Assembly: GCA_937920345.1 (NCBI GenBank)
Contig: CALGVA010000028.1
Location: 1 to 51,498 of the forward strand
DNA: 51,498 nucleotides
From: an uncultured Lachnospiraceae bacterium
Lineage (GTDB): Bacteria; Bacillota; Clostridia; Lachnospirales; Lachnospiraceae
Reading direction: 5' to 3'
The translations under genes were made by a program, and so were the position numbers. The notes beneath the pieces were generated by a model. It was not told the origin of the DNA. It did not search any database and worked only from the letters and a program-made list of their open reading frames with translations. Positions 9,521 through 17,774 of the stretch are shown here, piece by piece; positions within the stretch are counted from its first letter, which is position 1; every line of letters begins with the position of its first letter.

Positions 9521-9931
9521 TTAAAGTATCTCTTCTTCCGCACTGTCCTTTTTCCGAAATGCCGTCTTCATATATTCCATCTGCTGATAGTAGCCCGGCA
9601 GATACATTTCTGTCAGAGCCGCATTATTGAAGCTGCTTTCATCCATGTGTGCCATGATTTCACCTGTCCACTCCTCAAATCTGCTCAGCTCGTAATCTTT
9701 CAGTTTCTTTTCATAGGCGACCAGATTCTGTTTGATCGTCATAAATGTTTTGGCCGGTCTGCTGCTATAAGCGTTCCAGTAACGCTTCGCATTGGTCATA
9801 CGTCTGTCCTTTACTTTTCCGGTCTCATCACGCTCAAACATGGCCCGCTGCTCCATATAATCATATACCGCCAGCAGCCTTCCGAACAAAACATTCCGGT
9901 CATTCACATTATCACTCAGGAAATTTTCCAT
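9521..9931 (-). CDS. cas11c: Probable internal Cas11c small subunit (in-frame within cas8c)
   Basis: Type I-C systems are known to make the small subunit Cas11 from an internal start inside cas8c. Here an ATG at 9931 (protein start MENFLSDNVNDRNVLFGRLL) is preceded by AAAGGGGGAACAGGACA, which offers a purine-rich ribosome site about 10 nt upstream. The product would be 136 residues and mostly helical, close to the expected size. The position is inferred from the ribosome site and length, so another nearby start could be used. Confidence 0.5.
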   Translation of the reverse strand: MENFLSDNVNDRNVLFGRLLAVYDYMEQRAMFERDETGKVKDRRMTNAKRYWNAYSSRPAKTFMTIKQNLVAYEKKLKDYELSRFEEWTGEIMAHMDESSFNNAALTEMYLPGYYQQMEYMKTAFRKKDSAEEEIL

Positions 9932-11467
9932 TGTCCTGTTCCCCCTTTCATAATTAAATCGTATCATGGCGCATACCACACACAGTACATCGTTATACCA
10001 GACATACTCTTTCTCTTTCGTTGTCGGCGGCATGGAAGCACGCTGTGCGGCCGCCCTGATGATATTGGATGGAATATCCACTTCCTTACCGGTTATGCAG
10101 GGCAGCAGTCTTTTGATCGTAGCTCTGATCAGCTTACCGTCTGCCTCCAGCCATTCGGACCGCTGTACACCGAATGCTGCAAGGGCCATATCTCTTGGCG
10201 ACGGCGTACACTCGCAGGTAACATGCCTTTTACCCTCTTCTGCATTTCCAGCTTTCACAGTCCGGCGCCACTTGCAATGCTGCTGCCAGTTCAGTATTGC
10301 GTCCATATATTGTCTGCCGCCCATTTCATCGTAATACACAACGGAGAGCCGTCCTGTTGTCGCTGCGTCCAATGCGATAACTGCAATCTTATCCTCCACC
10401 TTTATTTTTCCGGCATAGCCATTGACTGCCTTATTAAATTGCTCTGCAAAATATTTGCCCGTATCATGTTTTGCAGTACCGGTCATCTCGAAGGTATCCA
10501 GATCGTCGAAATCCAGATCGAAATCCTCCATGTCGCGGTAGGCATTGACTGAATCCTGCATCAGATCAGGAAGCCGCATATCCCTGTTTATCATCCAGCA
10601 GACAATCGCCGACTCATCGCGTGTGTACCCCTGTTTCTGAATCAGCCATCTCAGAGCATTATGTGCTTTCTGCGACACATCATATCCGATACAAGCCGCC
10701 TGTTCTTTTGCAGTAAATCTTCCGCGATACGTAAAACCGGATTCATCATTTCCTGAAATTAATTTTGCCTTATCACCGCTGTTCCGTATTTTAGCGGGGT
10801 GCTTATCAGAACAGGACTCCATTGCTCCGGACGCATAACACAATTTGATTTCTCCGGTCTTATGCTGATAAAAAGCACTGTATTTCCTGTACAATTCCTG
10901 ATTCTTCCAGACTTCCTGCGGCATACTGCCGCCCAGAACCCGAAACCGCACATTTGCGCCTGTCTGCCCCAGCCCCTGTATCTTAAAGGCATCCGTAAGC
11001 CTGCTCTCGTCATCCAGATCCAGTACTTTGCTCATGACCAGGTCCTGAATCAGTGACTTCCGGTCAAGGTATCTATACACTGCCTCTATCATGGGATGTG
11101 TGTACGCAGATTCGGCCCAGTCCTTTAACTGCTCTATGTAGGCTTCATAATACTTTTCCTTGTTATCTCCCGTATACAGCGTATAGTCTCCCGCTATATA
11201 ACAGAGCTTATCACACAACGGATGTGGTGCAATTCCGCTGCTTCTTGCCGCCGAATCTTCCGTGACCGGAATAATTGTAACCGCATCCCTGCCTTTTTCC
11301 AGTTTTCTGGCATCGTGGAAATTCCCCTCTGGGTCGATGATCACCTCAATCTGCGCATTAAAGGTTGAGTGGGAAATCGGCAGCAATACCGGCTGGTCAT
11401 TCTTATCAACGCCTGCCAGATCTTCATACACATCGTATGTTTCAGCTAAAGTTTTTAGCCACGCCAA
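9521..11467 (-). CDS. cas8c: Cascade large subunit Cas8c (Csd1)
   Basis: About 648 residues. I place the start at the TTG at 11467: GGAGGTGA lies just upstream, and the protein then begins MAWLKTLAETYDVYEDL, the usual Csd1 N-terminus. The longer open frame to 11596 overlaps cas5c too far. The gene overlaps the end of cas5c by 26 bp. Cas8c recognises the TTC PAM and starts R-loop formation in I-C Cascade, and recruits Cas3. Conserved blocks include NALRWLIQKQGY, VCWMINRDMRLPDL and GRLSVVYYDEM. The C-terminal part also likely encodes Cas11c from an internal start. Confidence 0.93.
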   Translation of the reverse strand: MAWLKTLAETYDVYEDLAGVDKNDQPVLLPISHSTFNAQIEVIIDPEGNFHDARKLEKGRDAVTIIPVTEDSAARSSGIAPHPLCDKLCYIAGDYTLYTGDNKEKYYEAYIEQLKDWAESAYTHPMIEAVYRYLDRKSLIQDLVMSKVLDLDDESRLTDAFKIQGLGQTGANVRFRVLGGSMPQEVWKNQELYRKYSAFYQHKTGEIKLCYASGAMESCSDKHPAKIRNSGDKAKLISGNDESGFTYRGRFTAKEQAACIGYDVSQKAHNALRWLIQKQGYTRDESAIVCWMINRDMRLPDLMQDSVNAYRDMEDFDLDFDDLDTFEMTGTAKHDTGKYFAEQFNKAVNGYAGKIKVEDKIAVIALDAATTGRLSVVYYDEMGGRQYMDAILNWQQHCKWRRTVKAGNAEEGKRHVTCECTPSPRDMALAAFGVQRSEWLEADGKLIRATIKRLLPCITGKEVDIPSNIIRAAAQRASMPPTTKEKEYVWYNDVLCVVCAMIRFNYERGNRTMENFLSDNVNDRNVLFGRLLAVYDYMEQRAMFERDETGKVKDRRMTNAKRYWNAYSSRPAKTFMTIKQNLVAYEKKLKDYELSRFEEWTGEIMAHMDESSFNNAALTEMYLPGYYQQMEYMKTAFRKKDSAEEEIL

Positions 11468-12188
11468 ACAAGTCACCTCCCTCAAATTCCTGTAGTCCGC
11501 TGAAATTCCTTTCAGGAACAAACTCCTTCTGCTTTGCCTCCCGCAGAACCTGTCTGATCTCACATTCCTCGGGCTGCAGAAAATGTACGACGCCATCTTT
11601 CATCTGTGCGTTCCAGAGCCGCACAGTCATTTTCCCTTTCTCCTCTTCCCTGACAGCCTCATCCGCATAGGTAATGCCGTGTACCATAATGCCAAAAGAC
11701 ATATCCACGCCATCATATGCCCCTTTTCCCTCCCCGAAGGAACAAGGTTCCACATATCCCTGGCACTCCCTCGCTCCAAGGAAAATATCTCTTCTCCCGC
11801 CACGTTCCACCATTCTTCTGGCAATATCATAATGTTTGTTTTCGTTGCGGTCATGGGCCAGATCGTTCCGGTTTTCATTCCATACAAAATGTGCCTTCAC
11901 CTGATACTCCACATTCCGCAAATACGTATAGAAGGACAGATCATTACCGCCGCTGTATTTGATTGGCCTGATTCCCTTCGACTCCGTCTGGATCGTATTC
12001 ATAATGCGGCACTCGTCAATGATCCACGTTATGGTAGGTTTCCAGTATATAGATTCCGTGATCCCTTTAAGCGCCTGATAGGTCGGTATCTGATAGCTGC
12101 ATTTCTCACCTCCCGTCTTAGACAGCGGGTCCGTAAATAATGCATATCTTCCAAACACACTGTATTCAATGATATTAGGCTTGTCCAT
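11442..12188 (-). CDS. cas5c: Cas5c crRNA-processing endoribonuclease (Cas5d)
   Basis: 248 residues. In type I-C there is no Cas6, and Cas5c itself cuts the pre-crRNA at the base of the repeat hairpin and keeps the 11-nt 5' handle. The expected catalytic Tyr-Lys-His set is present: Y48 in ESIYWKP, and K118-H119 in RNENKHYDIARRM. GARECQGYVEP and FGIMVHGI are other family blocks. The gene lies 19 bp after cas3 and overlaps cas8c. Its substrate would include both the array transcript and the repeat-like RNA upstream of cas3. Confidence 0.96.
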   Translation of the reverse strand: MDKPNIIEYSVFGRYALFTDPLSKTGGEKCSYQIPTYQALKGITESIYWKPTITWIIDECRIMNTIQTESKGIRPIKYSGGNDLSFYTYLRNVEYQVKAHFVWNENRNDLAHDRNENKHYDIARRMVERGGRRDIFLGARECQGYVEPCSFGEGKGAYDGVDMSFGIMVHGITYADEAVREEEKGKMTVRLWNAQMKDGVVHFLQPEECEIRQVLREAKQKEFVPERNFSGLQEFEGGDLFGVAKNFS

Positions 12189-12207
12189 TCTCTCCCATCC
12201 TTTCTTT

Positions 12208-14652
12208 TTAAAATATCAATGTCTCCCACTCCGGTGTGATTCCATACTCCATATGGTAAGCCCCGAGTGCTGCCACCATATAAAGATCAGGTATCTTATC
12301 GCTTACCTCCTGTATCAGTCCTTCATATTTGTGCAGCAGGTTAGCCCGGACATTTACGGTATATCTCTGTGCCTGCCGTATATATGCTTTTGTTTCTGCC
12401 ATATCAGATGTTGTCTGAATCGCTTCTATGATCTCCACGCCTTTCTTATATGGCACAATTACGCCAAAAGAATAGTCGTCAATCACCCTATACTCCTTCC
12501 CGGCTGTCTTGTATGCCTGATTCATCTGATTCTTTCTATCTTCATCTGCCGTTCCGAATCCTATCGAAAGCAGCTCCAGAATGTTTCTGTCCAGTTCTTT
12601 GAGTGGAAAGTTCATTTTATCAGACGCGCTCAAGTAGACATCGCTATAATATCTGTCCATCCATTCGGGCATCAACAGACTGTCCTGACAGCTGCTGTTA
12701 CCGTACTGATAAAGCACACTTTCCGTCGCTCTTATTGCCTGTTGCAACTCCTCCATATTCCCGGTATTTTCATCTTCCAGCGTAATCAGATGAAGCAGCC
12801 CGTATTCCATCTCACCGTTTCTGTTACAACGCCCCGCAGTCTGCGCCAGACTGTCCAGTCCCGCCATAGAACGGTATACGCATGCAAAAGAAATATCTAC
12901 GCCTGCCTCAATCAGATTCGTACTGACCACAACGATTGTGTCCTGCTTCTTTTTCAGTATCTGCTTGATTGATTTAATCTTGTCACTCCGATGTGCCGCA
13001 CATAAATTCGTGGTCAGATATTCCACATTGATATTACTTGCTTTTAGCAGATCGTACAGCCTCCTTACCGCTGATTTTGTATTCAGCACGACCAGAATCG
13101 ACTTATACTGCTCCACCTGCTGCGCAATTTCATCCCGCAGATGTTCAAATGTATATTTCTGATCTGTTCCCGGTACATGGATCTTCACACGGTCAAATTT
13201 GCGAAACCAGCCGTCCGCATTCTGTATCATATATTTTGGCTCGCTGTAGCAGACCGGACATTCTGCCTGTTCCAGCGTTGGCTGTGTCGCAGTGCACAGA
13301 ATAATGTTTGTATTGCATACGCCATTCAGGAAATTCATCATATAGTTAAACGTATGCACACATTTCAGCGGCATCGACTGCACTTCGTCAATAATCACAA
13401 CCGCATTGACAAGCCGATGCATTCGCCGGATCGACTCGCTTTTATCTGCAAAAAGTGTATTCATAAGCTGCACGAACGTCGTACAGATAAACGGCGCTTC
13501 CCAGTTTATATCAAATTTTGAGAGTTTACCGGCTCTATAGTCTTCGCTCTCTGTTTCCTCATTCCTGATGACAGAAGAATGATGTTCCAATATCCATTCG
13601 TCATTACCGATTGCCTCTCGAAATACCTGCGCATTTTGTTCCGTAATACTAATATAGGGTGAAACGTAAATAATACGTTCCGTCTCCGGATGCCGCCTGC
13701 AATACTCTAGCGCATAGGCCAGGCTGCTAAGTGTCTTTCCGCCGCCGGTCGGAATCGGCAGGCAATAGATTCCTGCCGGATATTTTGCAAATCGTCTGCA
13801 TTCATTTTGCAGGGCGTCTCTAGCTTCAAATATGTCTCTTTCTTTATCACTGAGTTGAGAAGAAACGACAGCTCGTAGCTTTTTATGCATATATACTTCA
13901 AAGTTTTCACCGGCCTTCTTAAAAGTTTCTTCCGCACAAAAATCAGACTGCTTTGTCATCGTATCTACATTATTCATAAAATCAGAGGTCGCTTCCCAGT
14001 CCGAATCAATTAAGATCGATAAAATCAATCGCTGCAGGCAGGAAAGCAGGAAAAATTTGCACTCGCTCAATTTTTTCTTCGCTTCCTGATGATTTTGATT
14101 ACTTTTTGAAACCAAAACCGGCTGAAGTACGGCAAATATCCTTTTTATTTTCTCTAAAACCAAATGAAATTCATTAGAGGAATCATTAAAAATTTTATCC
14201 GGCTCATATGCCGCCAGATAATCCTTTTCTGCATTATGACATGCCTCATCATAATCATCAATCTTATACAATTTCTTTGAAAATATATCTGCGTGTTCTA
14301 TATCAACGCTGTCGAATATGCCATGATGTGCCGCCACCGCATAAGCAATCATTTCAACCATATATTTTAAATTGCCAGAATCACTATGGTACATATCATA
14401 AATATACTTTGCCCCTGTAGATGCATGTGCAATGCTGCCCCTTAGCTTCTGCCTGCTCTTTTCATCCAGATGCAGGTAATCATCGAATGTCTGCTTGTTC
14501 TTCCCTATATCATGCAGTATGCCGCATAATGTCATGATCCGGGCAAGACCACATCGCTCTCCCTTCCTGCCACATAAAAATGCTGTCTTCTCTGTATGCT
14601 CCGCTACGGATTCTTCTCTGTTTAGTCCATCGTCTGAAATATGTGCAATCAA
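12208..14652 (-). CDS. cas3: CRISPR nuclease-helicase Cas3 (type I-C)
   Basis: 814 residues with an N-terminal HD nuclease domain (H19, and HDIGK with H47-D48) and a C-terminal superfamily 2 helicase. Walker A is PTGGGKT at about 301-307. Motif II is DEVQ at 422-425, and STNLIEAGVD is motif V. Cas3 degrades target DNA after Cascade binding. The start is a TTG at 14652 with AAAGGG 8 nt upstream; the first residues (MIAHISDDG) fit the family. It is the first gene of the operon, with an approximately 83-nt 5' leader. Confidence 0.95.
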   Translation of the reverse strand: MIAHISDDGLNREESVAEHTEKTAFLCGRKGERCGLARIMTLCGILHDIGKNKQTFDDYLHLDEKSRQKLRGSIAHASTGAKYIYDMYHSDSGNLKYMVEMIAYAVAAHHGIFDSVDIEHADIFSKKLYKIDDYDEACHNAEKDYLAAYEPDKIFNDSSNEFHLVLEKIKRIFAVLQPVLVSKSNQNHQEAKKKLSECKFFLLSCLQRLILSILIDSDWEATSDFMNNVDTMTKQSDFCAEETFKKAGENFEVYMHKKLRAVVSSQLSDKERDIFEARDALQNECRRFAKYPAGIYCLPIPTGGGKTLSSLAYALEYCRRHPETERIIYVSPYISITEQNAQVFREAIGNDEWILEHHSSVIRNEETESEDYRAGKLSKFDINWEAPFICTTFVQLMNTLFADKSESIRRMHRLVNAVVIIDEVQSMPLKCVHTFNYMMNFLNGVCNTNIILCTATQPTLEQAECPVCYSEPKYMIQNADGWFRKFDRVKIHVPGTDQKYTFEHLRDEIAQQVEQYKSILVVLNTKSAVRRLYDLLKASNINVEYLTTNLCAAHRSDKIKSIKQILKKKQDTIVVVSTNLIEAGVDISFACVYRSMAGLDSLAQTAGRCNRNGEMEYGLLHLITLEDENTGNMEELQQAIRATESVLYQYGNSSCQDSLLMPEWMDRYYSDVYLSASDKMNFPLKELDRNILELLSIGFGTADEDRKNQMNQAYKTAGKEYRVIDDYSFGVIVPYKKGVEIIEAIQTTSDMAETKAYIRQAQRYTVNVRANLLHKYEGLIQEVSDKIPDLYMVAALGAYHMEYGITPEWETLIF

Positions 14653-14702
14653 GTAGCTTTCCCTTTCATTTCATGTTGACCATGACGTCAATTTCAAATA
14701 CT

Positions 14703-14734
14703 TTCAATAGAAGTGTAGTTAATAGTTCTACTAT
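14703..14734 (+). promoter_or_regulatory. Probable Cascade self-target: TTC PAM plus partial protospacer over the cas start site
   Basis: The plus strand reads TTC (14703-14705), the type I-C PAM, followed by AATAGAAGTGTAGTTA. The spacer-like part of the RNA at 14867 reads ATTAGTAGTGTTGTTA. The two match at 13 of 16 positions with no gap, and mismatches fall at positions 2, 6 and 12. In type I Cascade every sixth guide base is flipped out, so mismatches at 6 and 12 should cost little. A one-base gap continues the match for 9 of 12 further bases. The site covers the predicted cas transcription start just below the -10 box, where bound Cascade would block transcription. Confidence 0.7.
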
Positions 14735-14741
14735 ATAGATA

Positions 14742-14770
14742 AGTCTAAGACTGTTTGGAGAACTTGTCAA
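14742..14770 (-). promoter_or_regulatory. cas operon promoter
   Basis: On the minus strand, a perfect -35 TTGACA (complement of 14765-14770) is followed by a 17-nt spacer and TAGACT as -10 (complement of 14742-14747). Transcription should begin near 14735, giving an approximately 83-nt leader before the cas3 TTG. The leader also carries TTGAC/GTCAA arms around 14676-14691, a possible protein site. Confidence 0.75.
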
Positions 14771-14788
14771 GAACAAATTTAATGGGAC

Positions 14789-14817
14789 TTGATAAATCTA
14801 TTTTAATCGCATAAAAT
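14789..14817 (+). promoter_or_regulatory. Promoter of the CRISPR-resembling RNA
   Basis: TTGATA (14789-14794), a 17-nt spacer, and TAAAAT (14812-14817): five of six consensus bases in each box. The expected start, about 7 nt downstream, is 14824, the first G of the GTCGC that opens the degenerate repeat. The promoter is divergent from and next to the cas promoter. Confidence 0.7.
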
Positions 14818-14823
14818 ATCTAT

Positions 14824-14917
14824 GTCGCTTATTAAAGTGTACGCTGGAATAAGTGTGGATTGAAAGATTAGTAGTGTTGTTACAGTTTTATTATGGCGGC
14901 AGGTTCAGCCTGCCGCC
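14824..14917 (+). ncRNA. CreR-like RNA: degenerate I-C repeat plus one spacer, predicted to repress cas
   Basis: 14824-14866 mimics the I-C repeat. It opens with GTCGC, forms a stem CGCTTATT/AATAAGTG (8 bp with one G-T pair) around a 14-nt loop, and ends TGGATTGAAAG. The true repeat ends TGGATTGAAAT, so 10 of 11 bases of the crRNA handle are kept even though the stem sequence differs. 14867-14894 is a spacer-like segment that partly matches a TTC-flanked site on the cas promoter. 14895-14917 is a perfect 9-bp hairpin (GGCGGCAGG, loop TTCAG, CCTGCCGCC) that may mark the 3' end, though no T-run follows. CRISPR-resembling regulator RNAs (CreR) with this design are known from other CRISPR types. 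The assignment here is inference from sequence. Confidence 0.72.
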
Positions 14918-15005
14918 ACACATGAAGATATTTCCTTTATGTTCTTTCGGAAAAGATTCAGAATCTGAAAGATATGAGTGTATTCACAAGCTGCGGCGGT
15001 ACGAA

Positions 15006-15500
15006 TTAATTAATCCCCGTAATCCCCGGCTTCCCGTCTACAGATTGGAAGATGATATTAGGCGTGGCATCTCCCATAATAAAGCCTGCCTTCGTTTCCT
15101 CCAGTGCTGAAACGTCTACCGCCGCAATTACCGCACATCTCTCCTCCGTAAAAATGACATCAACGCCCAATTCCATAAAAGCTTCTCTGCTTTCAACAAC
15201 CTCACCGTTTACTGCAAGCGGGTAAGCGCACAGATCTGCAAGCGCCTCCAGATCCTGATCGGCCATCGCCGCCTGAATCTGTTCTGCAAATGCTGCTTCG
15301 CCCCCGGCTCCTTTTTCCTCCACATCAACATTAGAATCGTTCGTCTCTTCCGCTTCACTCTCTGACGGTTCGTTTTCTGCCTCTGCCTCCACTGCCGGGT
15401 CATCCTGCGCAGGCAGGACATTTCCTGTTGTCTGTGCTCCGCATCCCGCACAGGCAAATGCCATGATTCCTGCTGCCAAAATCAACTTCCATTTTTTCAT
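15006..15500 (-). CDS. Small secreted lipoprotein, function unknown
   Basis: 164 residues with a lipoprotein signal (MKKWKLILAAGIMAFACAGC); the acylated cysteine is probably C20. A low-complexity acidic linker follows (residues about 35-65, rich in Glu, Asp, Ser), then a small globular domain with FAEQIQAAMADQDLEALADL and a C-terminal VDGKPGITGIN. The fold hints at an NTF2/SnoaL-like small domain, as in many clostridial lipoproteins, but this is a guess. It is probably anchored to the outer face of the membrane. The start has an AGGAGGAAAATTT ribosome site. It is transcribed towards the CreR-like locus. Confidence 0.75.
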   Translation of the reverse strand: MKKWKLILAAGIMAFACAGCGAQTTGNVLPAQDDPAVEAEAENEPSESEAEETNDSNVDVEEKGAGGEAAFAEQIQAAMADQDLEALADLCAYPLAVNGEVVESREAFMELGVDVIFTEERCAVIAAVDVSALEETKAGFIMGDATPNIIFQSVDGKPGITGIN

Positions 15501-15642
15501 AAATTTTCCTCCTGATATTATGTTTTTTCACTTGTTGAGTCTGCACCCATTTTATCCCGTCGGTATTTTAGCGTCAATTTCACTTTTTCGCATTTTACGG
15601 CCGATTCTTCACAATCAGGCGTGAACTTCATGGTTGAATCGG

Positions 15643-15671
15643 TTGATAAACCTGTTTAACCTAGGTATAAT
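15643..15671 (+). promoter_or_regulatory. Promoter of the LytTR regulator-kinase operon
   Basis: TTGATA (15643-15648), exactly 17 nt, then a perfect TATAAT (15666-15671). Transcription should start near 15678, 25 nt before the regulator ATG. Direct repeats TGGTTGA and CGGTTGA, 9 bp apart, overlap the -35 (15631-15646) and could be a regulator site, possibly for the LytTR protein itself. Confidence 0.7.
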
Positions 15672-15702
15672 TTTTAGTGATACTCTGAGAGGATAAGCAT
15701 AT

Positions 15703-16437
15703 ATGAAAATAACAATTTGTGACGACAGCATCAAAGATCTGCTTAAAGTAGAAAAAATACTATTAAAATATAAAACACTATATCCGGACAAAGACTTTGA
15801 ACTTGAGAAGTCCTCTGATCCGTCCAGACTGTACCATAAGATATCGGAAGGAAAGCTGGCGGATATCTATATATTAGACATGCTGATGCCGGGACGGACA
15901 GGTATTGATCTCGGCAACCTGATCAGAGAAGCCGGCGGCGAAAGCATAATCATCTATATTACCGCATCAGATGACTATGCTCTGGAGGCTTACGGGGTAC
16001 ATGCAGTAAGGTATCTTCTAAAGCCGATCGATGAAAATAAATTGTTTGAAGCGCTTGATTATGCCCTGTCTTACACAAAAGTAAAAACGGAACCCCTGTA
16101 TCTGATCAAGACGAAAGACGGCTTAATCCAGCGGCCTTATTCCGGAATAGAATATATTGAAAACGCCAGCCGGAGGCTGGAAGTGCATCTGTCCGGCGGG
16201 GAAGTCCTTAAAACCCTTTTCATCCGCAAATCTTTTGAAGAAGAGATCCGGGAAATTGCGGAGAAACCCAATTTTCAACAGATCCATAAGTCTTTTCTGA
16301 TCAATTTCGATTATGTAAAACAGTTGACGCAGGACAGCGCGGTTATGGAATCCGGCAGGCGGCTTCCGGTCAGTAAGTCGAGAGCCGCAGAAGTCAAACG
16401 GGAATATCTGCTCTTTGTTTCCGGAAAATACAGGTAG
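15703..16437 (+). CDS. LytTR-family response regulator
   Basis: 244 residues. Residues 1 to about 120 are a receiver domain with acidic pair D7-D8, phospho-acceptor D59 in YILDMLMPG, and the Lys of RYLLKPID. Residues from about 137 on form a LytTR DNA-binding domain (YIENASRRLEVHLSGGEVL, IHKSFLINFDYVK). Such AgrA/VirR-like regulators bind short direct repeats as dimers. It is the first gene of a two-gene operon, abutting the kinase, which is most likely its partner. Confidence 0.93.
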   Translation: MKITICDDSIKDLLKVEKILLKYKTLYPDKDFELEKSSDPSRLYHKISEGKLADIYILDMLMPGRTGIDLGNLIREAGGESIIIYITASDDYALEAYGVHAVRYLLKPIDENKLFEALDYALSYTKVKTEPLYLIKTKDGLIQRPYSGIEYIENASRRLEVHLSGGEVLKTLFIRKSFEEEIREIAEKPNFQQIHKSFLINFDYVKQLTQDSAVMESGRRLPVSKSRAAEVKREYLLFVSGKYR

Positions 16438-16446
16438 GTGAACGGC

Positions 16447-17751
16447 ATGATTTATGTTAAAGACATCTCATATATGTTAAGCCATGTATTCTTTATGGTA
16501 TTTATCTATCTGTTCTCGATACATCGTTATTCCAAAGGGAAAACGATCGGCATCTGTCTCGCTGCCAGTCTGGTGATGAATGTGCTGGACTACTTTAAGC
16601 TGAACCTGTTTGCCGACAGCCCTCTGTTTTACTTCTTTTCAACGCTTGCACAGATTGCCGTGGCGCAGTTTACGGGATTGTTTGTCTCCCAAAAAAGAGA
16701 CAGTAAAATGCTGTTCATCAGTCTCAGCGCCTCCAATTATGTAATTGTAGGCAGTATAACGGCCTCCATCCTATATATCCTTACCGGCAGTGTCTTTGCG
16801 GCAATTGCCGGAAATCTCGCCATGCACCTTGTGATCCTGCTGGTGCTTTTCTGTAAAATAGGCAATATTTTTCATCAATTCTGCGAGCGGGACCTGGCAA
16901 AAAGCTGGTGGGGATTGTGCCTGATTCCCGTATTTTTCTTTTGCAGTTTCTCCTGCCTTGCCTTTTTTCCCCACACGCTTTATGAGCATCCGGAAAACAT
17001 TCTTGTCAGTATTTTTTTAATGATTACAATGCTGGTTTCCTATGTCGCGGTATTGCGCTATCTGGACAGCGAGACGAAACAGGCAGAGGAATATTGGAAA
17101 AATGTGATGTTTGAATCCTACATCAAAGGATTGGAGAGTCAGAACTATCTGGTGGAGCAGTCGGAACAGAATCTCAAAATATTGCGGCATGATATGAGAC
17201 ACTATTCCATGATGATCAGTTCCCTGTTAGATCAGGCGGAATATGATGAAATCAGAAATATAGCCGGGCACATCAGTGAAGTGATAGACGAAAACAAAGT
17301 CAACCGGTATTGTGAAAATCTGATCGTCAATTCGATTCTCATGAAAATGGCGCAACAGGCACAGTTCCTTCATATTGATTTACATTTAGATGTCCTGATA
17401 CCAAAGCAAATCCCGGTCAATGAATATGAATTTGCCATGGTCATCGCCAATCTGTTAGAAAACGCATTATTCGGTCTGCAAAATATCGCGCGGCCGAAGC
17501 AATATGTAGATGCGAAAATACATTGTACACAGGAATATCTGTTGATCGATATAGAAAATGAATGTGAAGCGGAAATTCATTTTGATTCTCTGACCGGGCT
17601 TCCCAAAAGCCGGAGAGGCAAGGGACACGGGCTTGGAATGCAGAGCGTGCAGGCTTTCTCCGATAAACTGGGCGGAAATATTGACTGTTCCTGCGAGAAT
17701 AACCGCTTCCGAATCATACTGTTTGCGAAGTTTACACCACATACTGCATAA
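16447..17751 (+). CDS. GHKL-type sensor histidine kinase (AgrC-like)
   Basis: About 434 residues from the ATG at 16447, chosen because AGGTG lies 6 nt upstream; an in-frame GTG at 16438 directly follows the regulator stop. The first 210 residues are hydrophobic, with six or seven membrane segments. The phospho-acceptor His is in LKILRHDMRHYS (about residue 248). The ATP-binding domain shows ANLLENALFGL (N box) and GKGHGLGMQSVQ (G box). The architecture matches peptide-sensing kinases such as AgrC, but no signal peptide gene is seen beside it. It likely phosphorylates the LytTR regulator in front. Confidence 0.9.
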   Translation: MIYVKDISYMLSHVFFMVFIYLFSIHRYSKGKTIGICLAASLVMNVLDYFKLNLFADSPLFYFFSTLAQIAVAQFTGLFVSQKRDSKMLFISLSASNYVIVGSITASILYILTGSVFAAIAGNLAMHLVILLVLFCKIGNIFHQFCERDLAKSWWGLCLIPVFFFCSFSCLAFFPHTLYEHPENILVSIFLMITMLVSYVAVLRYLDSETKQAEEYWKNVMFESYIKGLESQNYLVEQSEQNLKILRHDMRHYSMMISSLLDQAEYDEIRNIAGHISEVIDENKVNRYCENLIVNSILMKMAQQAQFLHIDLHLDVLIPKQIPVNEYEFAMVIANLLENALFGLQNIARPKQYVDAKIHCTQEYLLIDIENECEAEIHFDSLTGLPKSRRGKGHGLGMQSVQAFSDKLGGNIDCSCENNRFRIILFAKFTPHTA

Positions 17752-17754
17752 AAA

Positions 17755-17774
17755 AGCAGATCCTATGATCCGCT
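17755..17774. terminator. Bidirectional terminator between convergent signalling operons
   Basis: Stem AGCAGATC (17755-17762) and GATCCGCT (17767-17774) with one G-T pair and a 4-nt loop. On the minus strand it is followed by TTTTTT, a clear intrinsic terminator for the CheY-like gene; its stem overlaps the last codons of that gene. On the plus strand a weaker CTTTCTC follows the kinase gene. Confidence 0.7.

Larger units (their letters stand above)
14653..15005. other. Intergenic region between cas3 and the lipoprotein gene
   Basis: A 353-bp gene-free stretch. It holds the cas3 leader (14653-14735), the cas promoter, the divergent promoter and CreR-like RNA to 14917, and about 88 bp of unremarkable AT-rich sequence after that. 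A short plus-strand reading frame starting at 14853 overlaps the repeat mimic and has no ribosome site, so I do not call it a gene. Confidence 0.8.

Noticed and set aside
9647..10552. Long plus-strand open frame opposite cas8c
   Set aside because: It is antisense to a clear cas8c coding sequence and resembles no protein.
14895..14917. GC-rich hairpin as a classic intrinsic terminator
   Set aside because: The 9-bp stem is perfect, but no T-run follows on either strand, so I list it only as a possible 3' end structure of the small RNA.
14853..15110. Plus-strand open frame beginning MWIERLVVLLQF
   Set aside because: It starts inside the repeat mimic, lacks a ribosome site, and its 3' part is antisense to the lipoprotein gene.
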